Below are positions 12,206 through 12,653 of a stretch of DNA of 12,653 bases, piece by piece. The stretch spans positions 9,499 through 22,151 of the forward strand of contig DFIR01000079.1 in the NCBI GenBank assembly GCA_002372815.1, given 5' to 3'. This DNA comes from Lachnospiraceae bacterium UBA3692. Lineage in GTDB: Bacteria > Bacillota > Clostridia > Lachnospirales > Lachnospiraceae. The notes below the pieces were generated by a model that saw only the letters and a list, made by a program, of their open reading frames with translations, was not told the origin of the DNA and did not search any database. Numbering within the stretch: position 1 is the stretch's first letter; each line of letters opens with the position of its first letter. Position numbers and translations under genes: made by a program.

Positions 12206-12653
12206 TTATGCTCTGTCCTTGAGCCAGTTCTTGATCTCGGCGACGCCGCGGTACTTCTCGAAGGAGTCGGTGCCGGGGACGATGAGGGTCGGAGCCTGGC
12301 GGATGCCGTACTTGTTGACGAGGCCCATGTCCTCCTCAGCGTTGACGGTGATGTAGTTCACACCGGCCTTGTCCAGCATGGCGACGGCTGCGCGGCAGTT
12401 GGGGCAGACCGTGGTCTTGAACAGAAGGACCGTGTTCTCGGCGGGATCTTCCGCCTCTGCCTGGGCGCTGTCGATCTCGTTGTTGATGTCGTCAACGGCC
12501 TCCGCGAGACGTGTGTAGACGGAGCGCTTGGGCGCGATCTTCACCTCGGAAGCATCCGCGGGAGCGGCGGGCTCGTCCACCGGCGCGGGGTTGGGACCGA
12601 CGTGGGTCAGGTGGGAGCGGCCGATATCGTAGACCTTGCGGTCCTTGTACTCC
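12206..12653 (-). CDS. nrdD: Probable anaerobic ribonucleotide reductase NrdD, C-terminal end fused to a glutaredoxin-like domain
   Basis: The frame is open to the right edge, so only the last 148 residues are seen. The first visible residues, EYKDRKVYDIGRSHLTH, resemble the end of NrdD2-type class III ribonucleotide reductases as I remember them. After a roughly 60-residue linker rich in Pro, Ala and Glu comes a complete redoxin domain of about 75 residues: beta strand NTVLLFKTTV, active site CPNC, helix, and the cis-proline loop in RQAPTLIV, ending KNWLKDRA. Such a domain could deliver electrons to the active-site disulfide of the reductase in cis. A GTG at 12578-12580 could in principle start a free-standing protein, but no ribosome binding site precedes it and the frame continues upstream. 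The redoxin domain is secure; NrdD identity rests on about 20 residues. Confidence 0.7.
   Translation of the reverse strand, partial: EYKDRKVYDIGRSHLTHVGPNPAPVDEPAAPADASEVKIAPKRSVYTRLAEAVDDINNEIDSAQAEAEDPAENTVLLFKTTVCPNCRAAVAMLDKAGVNYITVNAEEDMGLVNKYGIRQAPTLIVPGTDSFEKYRGVAEIKNWLKDRA

Noticed and set aside
12206..12580. Free-standing 124-residue glutaredoxin-like protein starting at GTG 12580
   Set aside because: No ribosome binding site precedes the GTG and the frame continues without a stop to the window edge with NrdD-like residues.

Overview
The window (12,653 bases, GC-rich) looks like chromosome of an anaerobic, GC-rich member of the Clostridia/Eubacteriales. The basis is strong GGAGG-type ribosome binding sites, TATAAT-like -10 boxes, rho-independent terminators, and a gene set typical of strict anaerobes: class III ribonucleotide reductase parts, an iron-sulfur flavin enoate-reductase-type enzyme and HypB nickel chaperones. 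No transposase, integrase, phage gene, rRNA, tRNA or cas gene was seen.

Layout, left to right. (1) 3' end of a phenylacetate-CoA ligase (1-408). (2) NrdG-type radical SAM activase (502-1194). (3) On the minus strand, a cytoplasmic GH13 alpha-amylase-family enzyme (1375-2703). (4) A plus-strand operon of aconitase-X large subunit, aconitase-X small swivel subunit and a 695-residue OYE/2,4-dienoyl-CoA-reductase-type iron-sulfur flavoprotein (3015-6952). (5) HD-domain phosphohydrolase and cardiolipin synthase (7154-9354). (6) N-acetylglucosamine-6-phosphate deacetylase NagA (9479-10585). (7) Two overlapping, diverged hypB paralogues (10692-12063). (8) A bidirectional terminator, then on the minus strand the C-terminal end of what looks like an anaerobic ribonucleotide reductase NrdD fused to a glutaredoxin-like domain (12206-12653, running off the window).

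The most striking feature is a family of 27-bp imperfect palindromes (left half GCGCGCAGGGGACGGTTC) filling the gaps. I count 18 full-length copies plus three degraded pieces, all intergenic, in seven clusters. Six of the seven clusters start with a plus-oriented copy and end with a minus-oriented one. The sense strand of seven of the eight 3' gene ends therefore reads the plus form within 0-15 bases of the stop codon, and three genes have a minus copy 15-17 bases before the start. In two clusters the copies form tandem arrays with exact 44- or 42-bp periods and a conserved spacer, CRISPR-like in spacing but not in content. The two copies whose stem is fully paired are the ones followed by T5/T6, so they look like working terminators. 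The family resembles REP/BIME elements, but no mobilising enzyme is visible here.

The genes form small, functionally unrelated modules (one to three genes each), each bounded by these repeats. The metabolically most open question is the AcnX plus OYE operon: a dehydratase coupled to a C=C reductase suggests an undescribed dehydrate-then-reduce pathway for a hydroxylated substrate.
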